Shown here piece after piece: positions 20,932 to 27,979 of a stretch of DNA of 43,344 nt. Position numbers and translations under genes: made by a program. The notes below the pieces were generated by a model that saw nothing but the letters and a program-made list of their open reading frames with translations, was not told the origin of the DNA and searched no databases. Origin of the DNA: an uncultured Pedobacter sp. (GTDB lineage Bacteria; Bacteroidota; Bacteroidia; Sphingobacteriales; Sphingobacteriaceae); assembly GCA_938008555.1 (NCBI GenBank), contig CALLKE010000243.1, positions 1-43,344 on the forward strand, read 5' to 3'. Within the stretch, counting starts at the first letter, position 1; each line of letters opens with the position of its first letter.

Positions 20932-21569
20932 TCGCAGCGATAATTAAGTTTTTTACAGAGCTATTAAAAACAAAAACCCCGGTTCCCGCACCAGTGGCGC
21001 CGGAGCCAGTAAAGAAAGTTTGGAGCAGGCAGCTTTTTAAGGAGTATATGAACCTAGCCATTGGAGCGTATGCTCATGTTAGAGAGACTGAGGGTCATAA
21101 TAGATCTAAAGAGATTGATGCTTTTAATAAGCTTGCGGATGTAGATATTGGCAGCCCGTACTGTGTAAGTGGTGCTGTGTTCGGTTTGTACCCGTACATT
21201 ATAAAGCTTGCAAAGGCGGATGGGATTCATTTGCAGTATGCGGGGCCTGAGACTGCGAGTAGCCAGAGCTTTTTTAAGCGTGGGGCGAAGGCTGTGATTG
21301 GTGGGCCGGTGTTCGGGGCTGCCGCCATATACCAGCAACTTGCAAATCCTACACGTGGGCATTTTACGACATGTTTGGTAGATAAGCTTAACGGGAAGAA
21401 GTTTGAGACTTTTGAGTTCAACACTTCTGTGGAAGTTGAGAAGAACGGTGAGATGGAGCGAGACGGTCAAGGGGCTTCGTTTAAGACAAGAAGCATAGAT
21501 GGGTATGCTAGCATGAGGTTTTTGGGCTTTGTGGATGTGTATCAGTTTTTCGTGGTAGATAATGGCTGA
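20919..21569 (+). CDS. CHAP-type cysteine peptidase/amidase, probable endolysin
   Basis: 216 residues. N-terminal amphipathic/hydrophobic helix (MDKIIAAIIKFFTELLK) and a Pro/Ala linker (PVPAPVAPEPV) precede a catalytic domain. GSPYCVSGAVFGL (78-90) holds the likely nucleophile Cys82; RGHFTTCLVD (147-156) the His148; FETFEFNTS (162-170) the third polar residue. DGQGASFKTRSI and a FLGFVDVYQF ending complete the CHAP pattern. It should cut peptide or amide bonds of peptidoglycan. The N-terminal helix could target it to the membrane. It lies in the early block, away from the spanin-like cassette. Overlaps the helicase gene by 8 bases. Confidence 0.78.
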   Translation: MDKIIAAIIKFFTELLKTKTPVPAPVAPEPVKKVWSRQLFKEYMNLAIGAYAHVRETEGHNRSKEIDAFNKLADVDIGSPYCVSGAVFGLYPYIIKLAKADGIHLQYAGPETASSQSFFKRGAKAVIGGPVFGAAAIYQQLANPTRGHFTTCLVDKLNGKKFETFEFNTSVEVEKNGEMERDGQGASFKTRSIDGYASMRFLGFVDVYQFFVVDNG

Positions 21570-22983
21570 TCTTCCTGAGCTTTGGAACCATCAAAAGGTA
21601 GCGGTGCAAAGAGCGTCGCTATCGGAGAGTTTTGGGTTCTTCTTTGACGTAGGGACGGGCAAGACGCGGGCACTTCTTGAGACTTTAAGAAGAAAGTATG
21701 CGCTTCATAGCAGAGTCATTCCTACGCTTATATTAGCACCTCCGATCACGTTGTCAAATTGGAAAAAGGAAATACTAAAGTATACTAAAATCCCCGAAGC
21801 ACAAATCTTGTTGCTTGAGGGAACGGGCACAAAGAAAGCACAGCAGCTTGAGCGCTTTGCAAATAAAAACATTGTTATTACAAACTACGAGTCACTTTTA
21901 AACGAGGACATCTTTGAAGCGCTTAAGAAGCGTCTTGAGGGCGATACTTGCTTAGTGCTTGATGAGAGCCACTATATAAAAAACCCTACTAGCAAAAGAA
22001 CAAAGAAAGTTTTACAGCTTTCTGATCTTTGCAAATATAGGTTTTGTTTATCTGGTACGCCGGTACTGAACAACGCAGAAGATGTATGGAGCCAGGCGTA
22101 TGTGCTAGATCGCGGGGAGCGGTTTGAGAAGAAGTTTCATTATTTTAAATTAAAATATTTCGAAGATAAAAACGCTGGGATGCCGAAGGCTAAGTATTGG
22201 CCTAACTGGGTGATTCGTCCTAGCATGTTCCCAATCTTTCAGCGTCAGCTTGAAGAAATATCTATGAGTGTGAAGAAGTCTGATTGTTTGGATCTTCCAC
22301 CATTTATAAAAACAGAGCTAGAAGTCCCACTAAGCACGGAGCAAAAACATCACTACGAGGCTGTGAAGAAAGACTTTATAACCTACATTGCAGATGCAGC
22401 TTGTGTGGCAAGTATAGCTATCGTCAAGGCGCTAAGGATGCAGGAAATTGCAAGCGGGTTTATGTCGCTTGATAACGACGAGAAACATCGCTTTAAAGAT
22501 AATCCTAGAATGGACGCTCTGAAGGAGCTTGTGGATCTTCATGTGGATAACCACAAGATCATTATATGGAGCTGTTTTAAAGAAAATCATTTGCAAATAG
22601 GGAAAATGCTTGAAGAGAAAAAGATTGGTTATGTGCAACTTACTGGCGAAGAGTCTGAAAAAGAGAAGTTTGCAAATATAGAAAGTTTTGAAAGTGACCC
22701 GAAGATTCGTGTGTGTATCGGAAGCCAGGCTGTGGGTATTGGATTTAACATGGTATCAAGCTCTATGAGTATCTACTATAGTAGAAACTTCAACCTAGGG
22801 CACGATGTGCAGAGTGAGGCTAGAAACTACAGAGGTGGTAGCGAGCGGCACGAAGCAGTGTATCGTATAGATCTTGTAGCGCCTGACTCATTAGATCGGC
22901 ACGTTTTGCAAGCACTGTCAGAGAAAAAGTCCCTTTCCGCAAAGCTTATAAAAGACTTTGTTGACACCGAACAAAGCTCTTAA
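21562..22983 (+). CDS. SF2/SNF2-type DNA helicase
   Basis: 473 residues with all main SF2 motifs: I DVGTGKT (29-35), Ia TLILAPPITLSNW (about 52-64), II LVLDESHYIKN (about 131-141, DESH), III SGTPVLNNAEDVW (about 164-176), V VCIGSQAVGIGFNM and VI SEARNYRGG (about 418-426). The short form without accessory domains is common in phages next to replication genes. It would translocate on or remodel DNA at forks or recombination intermediates. The ORF is followed by a promoter-like element at 22971-22999. Confidence 0.9.
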   Translation: MADLPELWNHQKVAVQRASLSESFGFFFDVGTGKTRALLETLRRKYALHSRVIPTLILAPPITLSNWKKEILKYTKIPEAQILLLEGTGTKKAQQLERFANKNIVITNYESLLNEDIFEALKKRLEGDTCLVLDESHYIKNPTSKRTKKVLQLSDLCKYRFCLSGTPVLNNAEDVWSQAYVLDRGERFEKKFHYFKLKYFEDKNAGMPKAKYWPNWVIRPSMFPIFQRQLEEISMSVKKSDCLDLPPFIKTELEVPLSTEQKHHYEAVKKDFITYIADAACVASIAIVKALRMQEIASGFMSLDNDEKHRFKDNPRMDALKELVDLHVDNHKIIIWSCFKENHLQIGKMLEEKKIGYVQLTGEESEKEKFANIESFESDPKIRVCIGSQAVGIGFNMVSSSMSIYYSRNFNLGHDVQSEARNYRGGSERHEAVYRIDLVAPDSLDRHVLQALSEKKSLSAKLIKDFVDTEQSS

Positions 22984-22999
22984 TATAACTTTTATATAA
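22971..22999 (+). promoter_or_regulatory. Promoter before the replication module
   Basis: TTGACA at 22971-22976 and TATATA at 22993-22998, spacing 16, at the very end of the helicase gene. The -10 area is part of the 17-mer ATATAACTTTTATATAA (22983-22999) which recurs, with one change and the same orientation, before the late block. Good sigma-70 fit; 27 bases before ATG 23026. Confidence 0.65.
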
Positions 23000-23025
23000 G
23001 TGCACAGCACTGGAAGGATGAATCA

Positions 23026-23448
23026 ATGGCTGATATTGGAAGATACAAAGAGAAAATGCGCGGGCTAAAGGAGATGCGAGCAAAGGCTGCAGAGCTGAAA
23101 GCTGCAAAGACTGCGGTGGAACTTGAGGTGGATAAACTTGAGTCAGAGCTTAAGGCAATGCTTGAGGAAGACGGAGAAACAAAATTATCGACAGAAGACG
23201 GTACGATATATTTGAGCTTCATAGATCAAGTGAGTATGCCAAAGGACCCCGAACAAAAAGCCCTGTTCTACGACTTTCTAAGAGAGAAAGGTTTGTACGA
23301 GGAGATGGTTTCTGTGAACTCTCAGAAACTTAACGGGTTTTATAGAAAAGAAGCCGAGGCTGCGTCAGAGCGCGGGGATATCTTATTCTCTATGCCTGGT
23401 ATTGAGGGCGTGCATAAAGTAGTAAGAGTTAATTTTAGACAGGGATAA
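23026..23448 (+). CDS. Coiled-coil protein of the replication module
   Basis: 140 residues. N-terminal long coiled coil (AELKAAKTAVELEVDKLESE) and a compact C-terminal part (QKLNGFYRKEAEAASERGDI, ending GVHKVVRVNFRQG). Similar proteins, often uncharacterised, sit beside helicase and SSB-like genes in other phages, so a recombination/replication accessory role (mediator or siphovirus Gp157-like) is possible. Strong ribosome-binding site GGAAGGATGAATCA. Confidence 0.65.
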   Translation: MADIGRYKEKMRGLKEMRAKAAELKAAKTAVELEVDKLESELKAMLEEDGETKLSTEDGTIYLSFIDQVSMPKDPEQKALFYDFLREKGLYEEMVSVNSQKLNGFYRKEAEAASERGDILFSMPGIEGVHKVVRVNFRQG

Positions 23449-23449
23449 T

Positions 23450-23701
23450 ATGAATATTTATAAACGAATTGAAGACAACACAGAGAAGAACATTTTAAGA
23501 ATTCAAAACTATTACGACGAATTGAAGTTTGCAATGCTTGATTACAAAGAAGCAAAGCTAGAGGAAATGCGTGCGCAAAAGTATGAGATTTTGCAAAATA
23601 AATACAAAGACTATTTGCAGGTTAATTCGCAAGTGTTAGAATCAATGAGAAATTTAGATAAAATGATAAACGATAAATCAAAGAAAATTATAGGAGTATA
23701 A
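23450..23701 (+). CDS. Small helical protein (83 aa)
   Basis: Entirely helical, with charged heptads (YDELKFAMLDYKEAKLEEMR and SQVLESMRNLDKMINDKSKK). One base after the upstream stop and one base before the next gene. Contains one perfect TTTTGCAAAA palindrome at 23589-23598. Function unknown; probably a partner of its neighbours. Confidence 0.65.
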   Translation: MNIYKRIEDNTEKNILRIQNYYDELKFAMLDYKEAKLEEMRAQKYEILQNKYKDYLQVNSQVLESMRNLDKMINDKSKKIIGV

Positions 23702-23702
23702 T

Positions 23703-24455
23703 ATGGCAAATGAATTGGTAGCAAAAACAGCGGGTGAATTAGAATTTATTAGAGAAGAAAAACCATTTGGTACGGACGAGGTATCAGCGGCAGATATTCG
23801 TATTAGCCGAGTTTTACTTGCGCAGAAGATGTCACCGATCACCGATAAAAAAGGTGCGGGGATTGCTGCTGGAGATATGTGGGATTCAGTTAGCGAGGCA
23901 CTTCTTACAAAGCAAGGTGAGATGTTTTCATTTGTCCCGGTACATATCTTTAAAACACTTACTGTGCAGGAAATGAAGAACGGCAAATTTGAATTTAAAG
24001 AAGCTCGTCCTTGGAAGCCAGAATATGCAAATCTAAAATGGGAAGATGTAGTAGACGGCATAGCTCAAAAGAATATTGAGAACATTAACATTCTTGCTAT
24101 CAAGGAATCAGACCTTGGGAACCCCGCAGCTTTACCCGTGATTCTATCATTTAGAAGCACAAGCCTAAACTGTGGAAAAGACATCGTAGCGGATTGTTTG
24201 CAAGCAAAGGCTCGGGGTGCTTCAAGTGCTCAATTGACGATTTCTGTATTCACAGAAATGACTACGAACGATAAAGGAAGTTACTACGTTTTCAAGAAAA
24301 AAGCGCCACGCTTGACCAAAGACTATGTTGCAAATAAGGCAGTTTTTGAGAATTGGCATCAAATGTTTACTAGCGGTAAAGCGTTAGTTGACGATGAAGC
24401 TAAAGCCGAAGCACAATTAAAGGATGGATTCACAGAATTCACAGGACAGTTCTGA
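23703..24455 (+). CDS. Candidate single-stranded DNA-binding protein
   Basis: 250 residues placed between helicase-associated and polymerase genes. The core is beta-rich with spaced aromatics (FSFVPVHIFKTLTVQEMKNG, KGSYYVFKKKAPRLTK). It ends in an acidic tail finishing DGFTEFTGQF; an acidic tip with a terminal aromatic residue is a hallmark of SSB proteins that recruit partners. No OB-fold signature can be proven by eye, so the call is contextual. An alternative is a recombinase accessory protein. It is followed by an intrinsic terminator. Confidence 0.5.
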   Translation: MANELVAKTAGELEFIREEKPFGTDEVSAADIRISRVLLAQKMSPITDKKGAGIAAGDMWDSVSEALLTKQGEMFSFVPVHIFKTLTVQEMKNGKFEFKEARPWKPEYANLKWEDVVDGIAQKNIENINILAIKESDLGNPAALPVILSFRSTSLNCGKDIVADCLQAKARGASSAQLTISVFTEMTTNDKGSYYVFKKKAPRLTKDYVANKAVFENWHQMFTSGKALVDDEAKAEAQLKDGFTEFTGQF

Positions 24456-24720
24456 TAGAGTAATTGAAATAGTAACTCCGAGGTTATCGGACAACACTCT
24501 TTATTATATAGCGCAGAACTTAATAGGTTCTGCGTTTTTCGTTTGTAGGGACACAAAGGCTACAGCCGCCACCATTTCAAGCATTGTCATACAGCCCCAA
24601 ATATTCATTTGCAGTATAGACGTCATAGACCCTGATCTTGAGGATAATTTTGATGACATCGAATATGTTTATAGTAACTTTATAGAGGTAGACTTTTCAT
24701 ATATTTTCAATCCTCAGTAG
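24424..24720 (+). CDS. Overlapping reading frame containing a terminator (98 aa)
   Basis: ATG 24424 lies inside the end of the SSB-candidate gene. The frame runs through a perfect intrinsic terminator (24512-24539) and ends 10 bases before the exonuclease gene. The C-terminal half looks protein-like and acidic (IDVIDPDLEDNFDDIEYVYS). Either the real start is internal and downstream of the terminator, or only read-through transcripts make the full product. No family recognised. Confidence 0.45.
   Translation: MDSQNSQDSSDRVIEIVTPRLSDNTLYYIAQNLIGSAFFVCRDTKATAATISSIVIQPQIFICSIDVIDPDLEDNFDDIEYVYSNFIEVDFSYIFNPQ
24512..24539 (+). terminator. Intrinsic terminator between SSB candidate and polymerase genes
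   Basis: CGCAGAAC (24512-24519) and GTTCTGCG (24527-24534) pair perfectly, loop of 7, followed directly by five T. It is 56 bases after the stop at 24455. Partial termination here would make the upstream proteins in excess of polymerase. Confidence 0.8.
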
Positions 24721-24730
24721 AAGGGCTTAA

Positions 24731-25450
24731 ATGTACTTGCTTGCTATAGACACAGAAACCACCGGATTAGATGTTACAAACGACGATATTATAGAACTAG
24801 GTTATGCCATATACCACGTAAATAACCCCGCACCAATTCTCATGAAGGACTTCTTCTTAACCCCGAAGCTTGCAATCACAGCCGAGGTTACAGGTATCAC
24901 AGGCATTACAGAAGATATCATTAACAAAGCCGCTGTGACTCCGAACGTGGGGTTTGATGCCTTACTGTCAGATATTAAGGAATATGATATTAAGTGGTTA
25001 GTGGGTCATAACATTGTAGATTATGACTACCCTATTTTAAGGAATAATTTGCAAAGATGTGGTTTGGAACTTCCGCAAATAAACATGATTGATACTAAGA
25101 CTGATGTCAAATACACAGTCCCTAGTAAGTCAAATCGTCTAAGCTACTTGGCAGCAGATCATGGGTTTATAAATCCATTTCCTCACAGAGCATTAACCGA
25201 CGCTATGACGTGCATGGTATTGTTATATAAATATGATATAAAGAAAGTACTTGAAGTTGCCTCCACTCCGATGATAGAGATAAGAGCAGATGTTAATTTC
25301 GATAAAAGAGATTTAGCAAAACAGCTTGGTTACAATTGGGATGGAGATAGAAAGATATGGACAAAAAGAATAAGAAAGTTTTACCTTCAAGAAGAAGTTC
25401 AAGCGGCAAGGTTTCCGGTGATTCTTCTGGAGAAGAGACAAGGCGCGTAG
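24731..25450 (+). CDS. DnaQ-like 3'-5' exonuclease (DEDDh)
   Basis: 239 residues. Exo I AIDTETTGL with Asp7 and Glu9; Exo II GHNIVDYDYPIL (about 93-104) with Asp; Exo III HRALTDAMT (about 153-161) with His and Asp, i.e. the DEDDh set. A C-terminal ~65-residue extension (LAKQLGYNWDGDRKIW) is shared with other phage exonucleases. Since the polymerase has its own proofreading domain, this enzyme may process ends or degrade host or RNA substrates. One AACCCCGCACCA motif lies at 24824-24835. The 3' end overlaps the next gene by 94 bases out of frame. Confidence 0.88.
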   Translation: MYLLAIDTETTGLDVTNDDIIELGYAIYHVNNPAPILMKDFFLTPKLAITAEVTGITGITEDIINKAAVTPNVGFDALLSDIKEYDIKWLVGHNIVDYDYPILRNNLQRCGLELPQINMIDTKTDVKYTVPSKSNRLSYLAADHGFINPFPHRALTDAMTCMVLLYKYDIKKVLEVASTPMIEIRADVNFDKRDLAKQLGYNWDGDRKIWTKRIRKFYLQEEVQAARFPVILLEKRQGA

Positions 25451-25569
25451 CTTTGTATGTACTTATCAGCAAGGACTCCCACAAGAAACTTATCGAACTA
25501 CAGGGAAAACTTGAGAGGTCACAATCCTGGATAGTGAACGACTTAATAACTTACGCAGTCTACAGATAA
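25357..25569 (+). CDS. Ribbon-helix-helix (CopG/Arc-like) protein
   Basis: 70 residues. After a basic Ser-rich N-terminus, residues about 29-68 form a beta strand (RRVALYVLIS), a helix (SHKKLIELQGKLER) and a second helix (SQSWIVNDLITYAVY), the pattern of an RHH DNA-binding domain. It probably dimerises and represses a phage or host promoter. Its first 94 bases lie inside the exonuclease gene in another frame, an unusually long overlap, and it stops two bases before the polymerase ATG. Confidence 0.7.
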   Translation: MDKKNKKVLPSRRSSSGKVSGDSSGEETRRVALYVLISKDSHKKLIELQGKLERSQSWIVNDLITYAVYR

Positions 25570-25570
25570 C

Positions 25571-27325
25571 ATGTCATTTGAAATTGAAGACGTGGTATCG
25601 TTTGATACCGAGACAACAGGCCTACATCCCTATCTTGGCGATTTACCTTTCGGCTTTGCTTTTGCTAACTCTGTAGAGGAATTTTACTTAGACGACAGAA
25701 ACAATAACAAAGAAGATATTTTAAAATTATGTTTGGAGATATTCGAAAATGAAGAACAAAAAGTCGTCATCCACAACGCAAAATTCGACATGCATCACTT
25801 GGCCCAATGGTGCCAAAGTAATTTTAAGAAAGAAATCGACTTCAAATGCACTATCATCGACACCGCAGTCCTTGCAAGAATCGCAAACAACCAGCGAATT
25901 AGCTGCTCCCTTTCAAGCGTTGGATCTGAGTACGGATTTAAAAAAGACGTCACAGTAGAGAACTACATTGCAAAGCACGGTCTTAAGCGAGAGGTTGTGG
26001 ACCTTGACGGGAATAAGACATTTATAAAAGACTTTGCAAAGGTGCCGTATGACCTTATTAGCAAGTACGCTAAAATTGACGCTAGGATCTGTTATGATCT
26101 CTATTATAAGCTTTTACAGGACATGCGTAGTCTAGAAAATTACTTAACATCTTTAAATCATCCGAAAACCTTGTATAGTGTAATCAAGAGGGAAGCCGAG
26201 CTTACAAAGAGCCTCTACAAAATGGAGAGAACTGGTGTCCTTATTGAACCAACTTACACCAAAAGAGCTTGCGATTTTGAGAGACAGAGAGCTGATCTCG
26301 CAGCTGAACAATATAGAATCATTGCTAAGAGAGAATTCGTTGATTCAGGAAAAGCTCATGCAGCAGCTTTCATTGATGCGGGAGTCGCTCCAGAAACATT
26401 ACCGCGCACATCAGCGGGAAATTACTCTTTTACAGGGGAAATCCTTTCTGCAAACTCTGACAAACTTTCAGAAAACATATTGCAGTATAGGGACGCTGAC
26501 AAAAAGTCTACTACGTTCTACGGAGGCTTTCTCAAACTACGAGATTCAACTGGATACATACACACAAACTTCGGCCAACATACCACAAGAACATTCAGAC
26601 TCTCAAGCACCGGACCTAATTTGCAAAACGTCCCAAGCTCCAGAGGCGACAACGCTCCTTACTTCGAACGAGACTGCTTCATCGCCCCAGAAGGATACAA
26701 GTGGCTCTCTCTTGACTACAAATCCCAAGAAGTAAGAATACTCTACGATCTATCGGGTGAGACTGACATCGGTAGAAGAATATTAGACGGTGAAGACTCA
26801 CACCAAGTCGTAGCAAGCATGATGTGTGTTACACGAAAACAAGCAAAGACAGTTCAATTTGGAATCATATACGGCATGGGTACCGACTCCCTTGCAAAAG
26901 AACTTGATTGCGAACCACGAGAGGCAGCAGAGCTTAAAGCGAAGTTCTTTGCTAGAATTCCAAGAGCAGGGGCATTCATTAGAGCCATCACAGAAAAGGC
27001 ACGACGCTCAGGATATATTGCAAACACCTACGGAAGAGTCTATCAGTTCGAACCACAGTTTGCATACAAAGCCCCGAACTATCTTATACAAGGAACGGGC
27101 TCTGAAATCGTTAAAGACGCTGTCAACGCTATATTTGCAAAGTATAATCAAAAAGATATTTTACTCGTTTCACAGGTGCATGACGAATTAAACCTATATA
27201 TCAAAAATGATATGTTAGATGAAGCCAATGCTATCAAGCAACTTATGGTAAACGTGTACAAACAGAAATTTCTACCAATGGACGTAGATTATAAAATCGG
27301 TAATTCATGGGGCGAATGCAAATAA
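25571..27325 (+). CDS. polA-like: Family A DNA polymerase with 3'-5' exonuclease domain
   Basis: 584 residues. Exonuclease: Exo I SFDTETTGL (about 9-17), Exo II HNAKFDMHHLAQW (about 68-80), Exo III YAKIDARICYDL. Polymerase: motif A WLSLDYKSQEVRIL (about 378-391), motif B RKQAKTVQFGIIYG (about 421-434; Phe at the position that selects against dideoxynucleotides, as in E. coli Pol I) and motif C SQVHDELNL (about 534-542). No 5'-3' exonuclease domain. It is the replicative polymerase, paired with the AEP primase-helicase. Overlaps the nuclease gene as TAATG. Confidence 0.95.
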   Translation: MSFEIEDVVSFDTETTGLHPYLGDLPFGFAFANSVEEFYLDDRNNNKEDILKLCLEIFENEEQKVVIHNAKFDMHHLAQWCQSNFKKEIDFKCTIIDTAVLARIANNQRISCSLSSVGSEYGFKKDVTVENYIAKHGLKREVVDLDGNKTFIKDFAKVPYDLISKYAKIDARICYDLYYKLLQDMRSLENYLTSLNHPKTLYSVIKREAELTKSLYKMERTGVLIEPTYTKRACDFERQRADLAAEQYRIIAKREFVDSGKAHAAAFIDAGVAPETLPRTSAGNYSFTGEILSANSDKLSENILQYRDADKKSTTFYGGFLKLRDSTGYIHTNFGQHTTRTFRLSSTGPNLQNVPSSRGDNAPYFERDCFIAPEGYKWLSLDYKSQEVRILYDLSGETDIGRRILDGEDSHQVVASMMCVTRKQAKTVQFGIIYGMGTDSLAKELDCEPREAAELKAKFFARIPRAGAFIRAITEKARRSGYIANTYGRVYQFEPQFAYKAPNYLIQGTGSEIVKDAVNAIFAKYNQKDILLVSQVHDELNLYIKNDMLDEANAIKQLMVNVYKQKFLPMDVDYKIGNSWGECK

Positions 27326-27645
27326 TGGCTTCCAAAAAACCCGAAACAATATTCAAAGAAAAAGTTCAAAAGTGGCTTGATGAAATAACCCCGTACCATG
27401 AAAAAATACAACAAGTCACAATACGAGGAACCCCGGACATTTTAGCTTGTATCAACGGTGCGTTTGTGGCAATTGAGCTTAAGAAATCAAAGGACGATAA
27501 ACCCGATAGACTACAACAATATAAACTTATGCAAATAGTAAAAGCTCGCGGCCTTACTTATGTGATGTATCCTGAAAATTTTGAAGAGCTAAAAAAACAA
27601 ATAATTAAAGACGTATCTATTTATAAGACTTACCTACAATCGTAG
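27325..27645 (+). CDS. VRR-NUC nuclease
   Basis: 106 residues from ATG 27325 (TAATG with the polymerase stop; an ATG 18 bases upstream is less likely). RGTPDILACI (34-43) and FVAIELKKSK (47-56) make the PD-(D/E)xK core, followed by LQQYKLMQIVKARG, as in the single-domain VRR-NUC proteins of phages. Likely a structure-specific nuclease, perhaps for branched DNA before packaging. Convergent with the late block: its last 29 bases overlap the gene at 27617. AACCCCGTACCA lies at 27387-27398. Confidence 0.9.
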   Translation: MASKKPETIFKEKVQKWLDEITPYHEKIQQVTIRGTPDILACINGAFVAIELKKSKDDKPDRLQQYKLMQIVKARGLTYVMYPENFEELKKQIIKDVSIYKTYLQS

Positions 27646-27979
27646 GGTTTGAACTGTTTTTGATTCGTTTGTTCATAGGCTCTTTAGAGGCTTTATCGTC
27701 GGGGGTCATGTCTTTATCCATAGTTTCCCCAGACTTTTCCTCAGCTAACTCATGAGCTTCATCTTCCTCATCAGAAGAACTATTTGCAAGATCTCTAAGA
27801 TCTTTAATAGAAGAAACTTTATTGAGCCCTGCTTGCTTCTTTTTCACAAGCTTCATCATTTCTTTATTTTGCAAAATATCGCTAGCAGAAATTAGCGTGC
27901 TCATAGCTTCTTTTACTTCCCAGTCAGAGATTTCTTTTTCTTGCTCTTTGCCGTCTAAGTTTACTGTTATTGATTTCAT
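27617..27979 (-). CDS. Small acidic late protein (120 aa), last gene of the late block
   Basis: Begins MKSITVNLDGKEQEKEIS, a beta strand unit, then charged helix, an acidic stretch (SSSDEEDEAHELAEEKSGE) and a basic end. Such small acidic proteins downstream of ejection proteins may be virion or assembly factors. Starts in ATGA overlap with the gene at 27976. A perfect TTTTGCAAAA occurs at 27867-27876. Confidence 0.65.
   Translation of the reverse strand: MKSITVNLDGKEQEKEISDWEVKEAMSTLISASDILQNKEMMKLVKKKQAGLNKVSSIKDLRDLANSSSDEEDEAHELAEEKSGETMDKDMTPDDKASKEPMNKRIKNSSNPTIVGKSYK
27633..27646. terminator. Weak hairpin at the convergence point of the two blocks
   Basis: CCTAC (27633-27637) and GTAGG (27642-27646) form a 5-bp stem with loop AATC at the end of the convergent genes. 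On the + strand, a T-run follows only 10 bases later, so termination is uncertain. No stronger bidirectional terminator is seen here. Confidence 0.3.

Noticed and set aside
26235..27191. Long alternative frames inside the DNA polymerase gene
   Set aside because: They are Ser/Thr/Gln-rich shadows of the polymerase frame, which contains all exonuclease and polymerase motifs.
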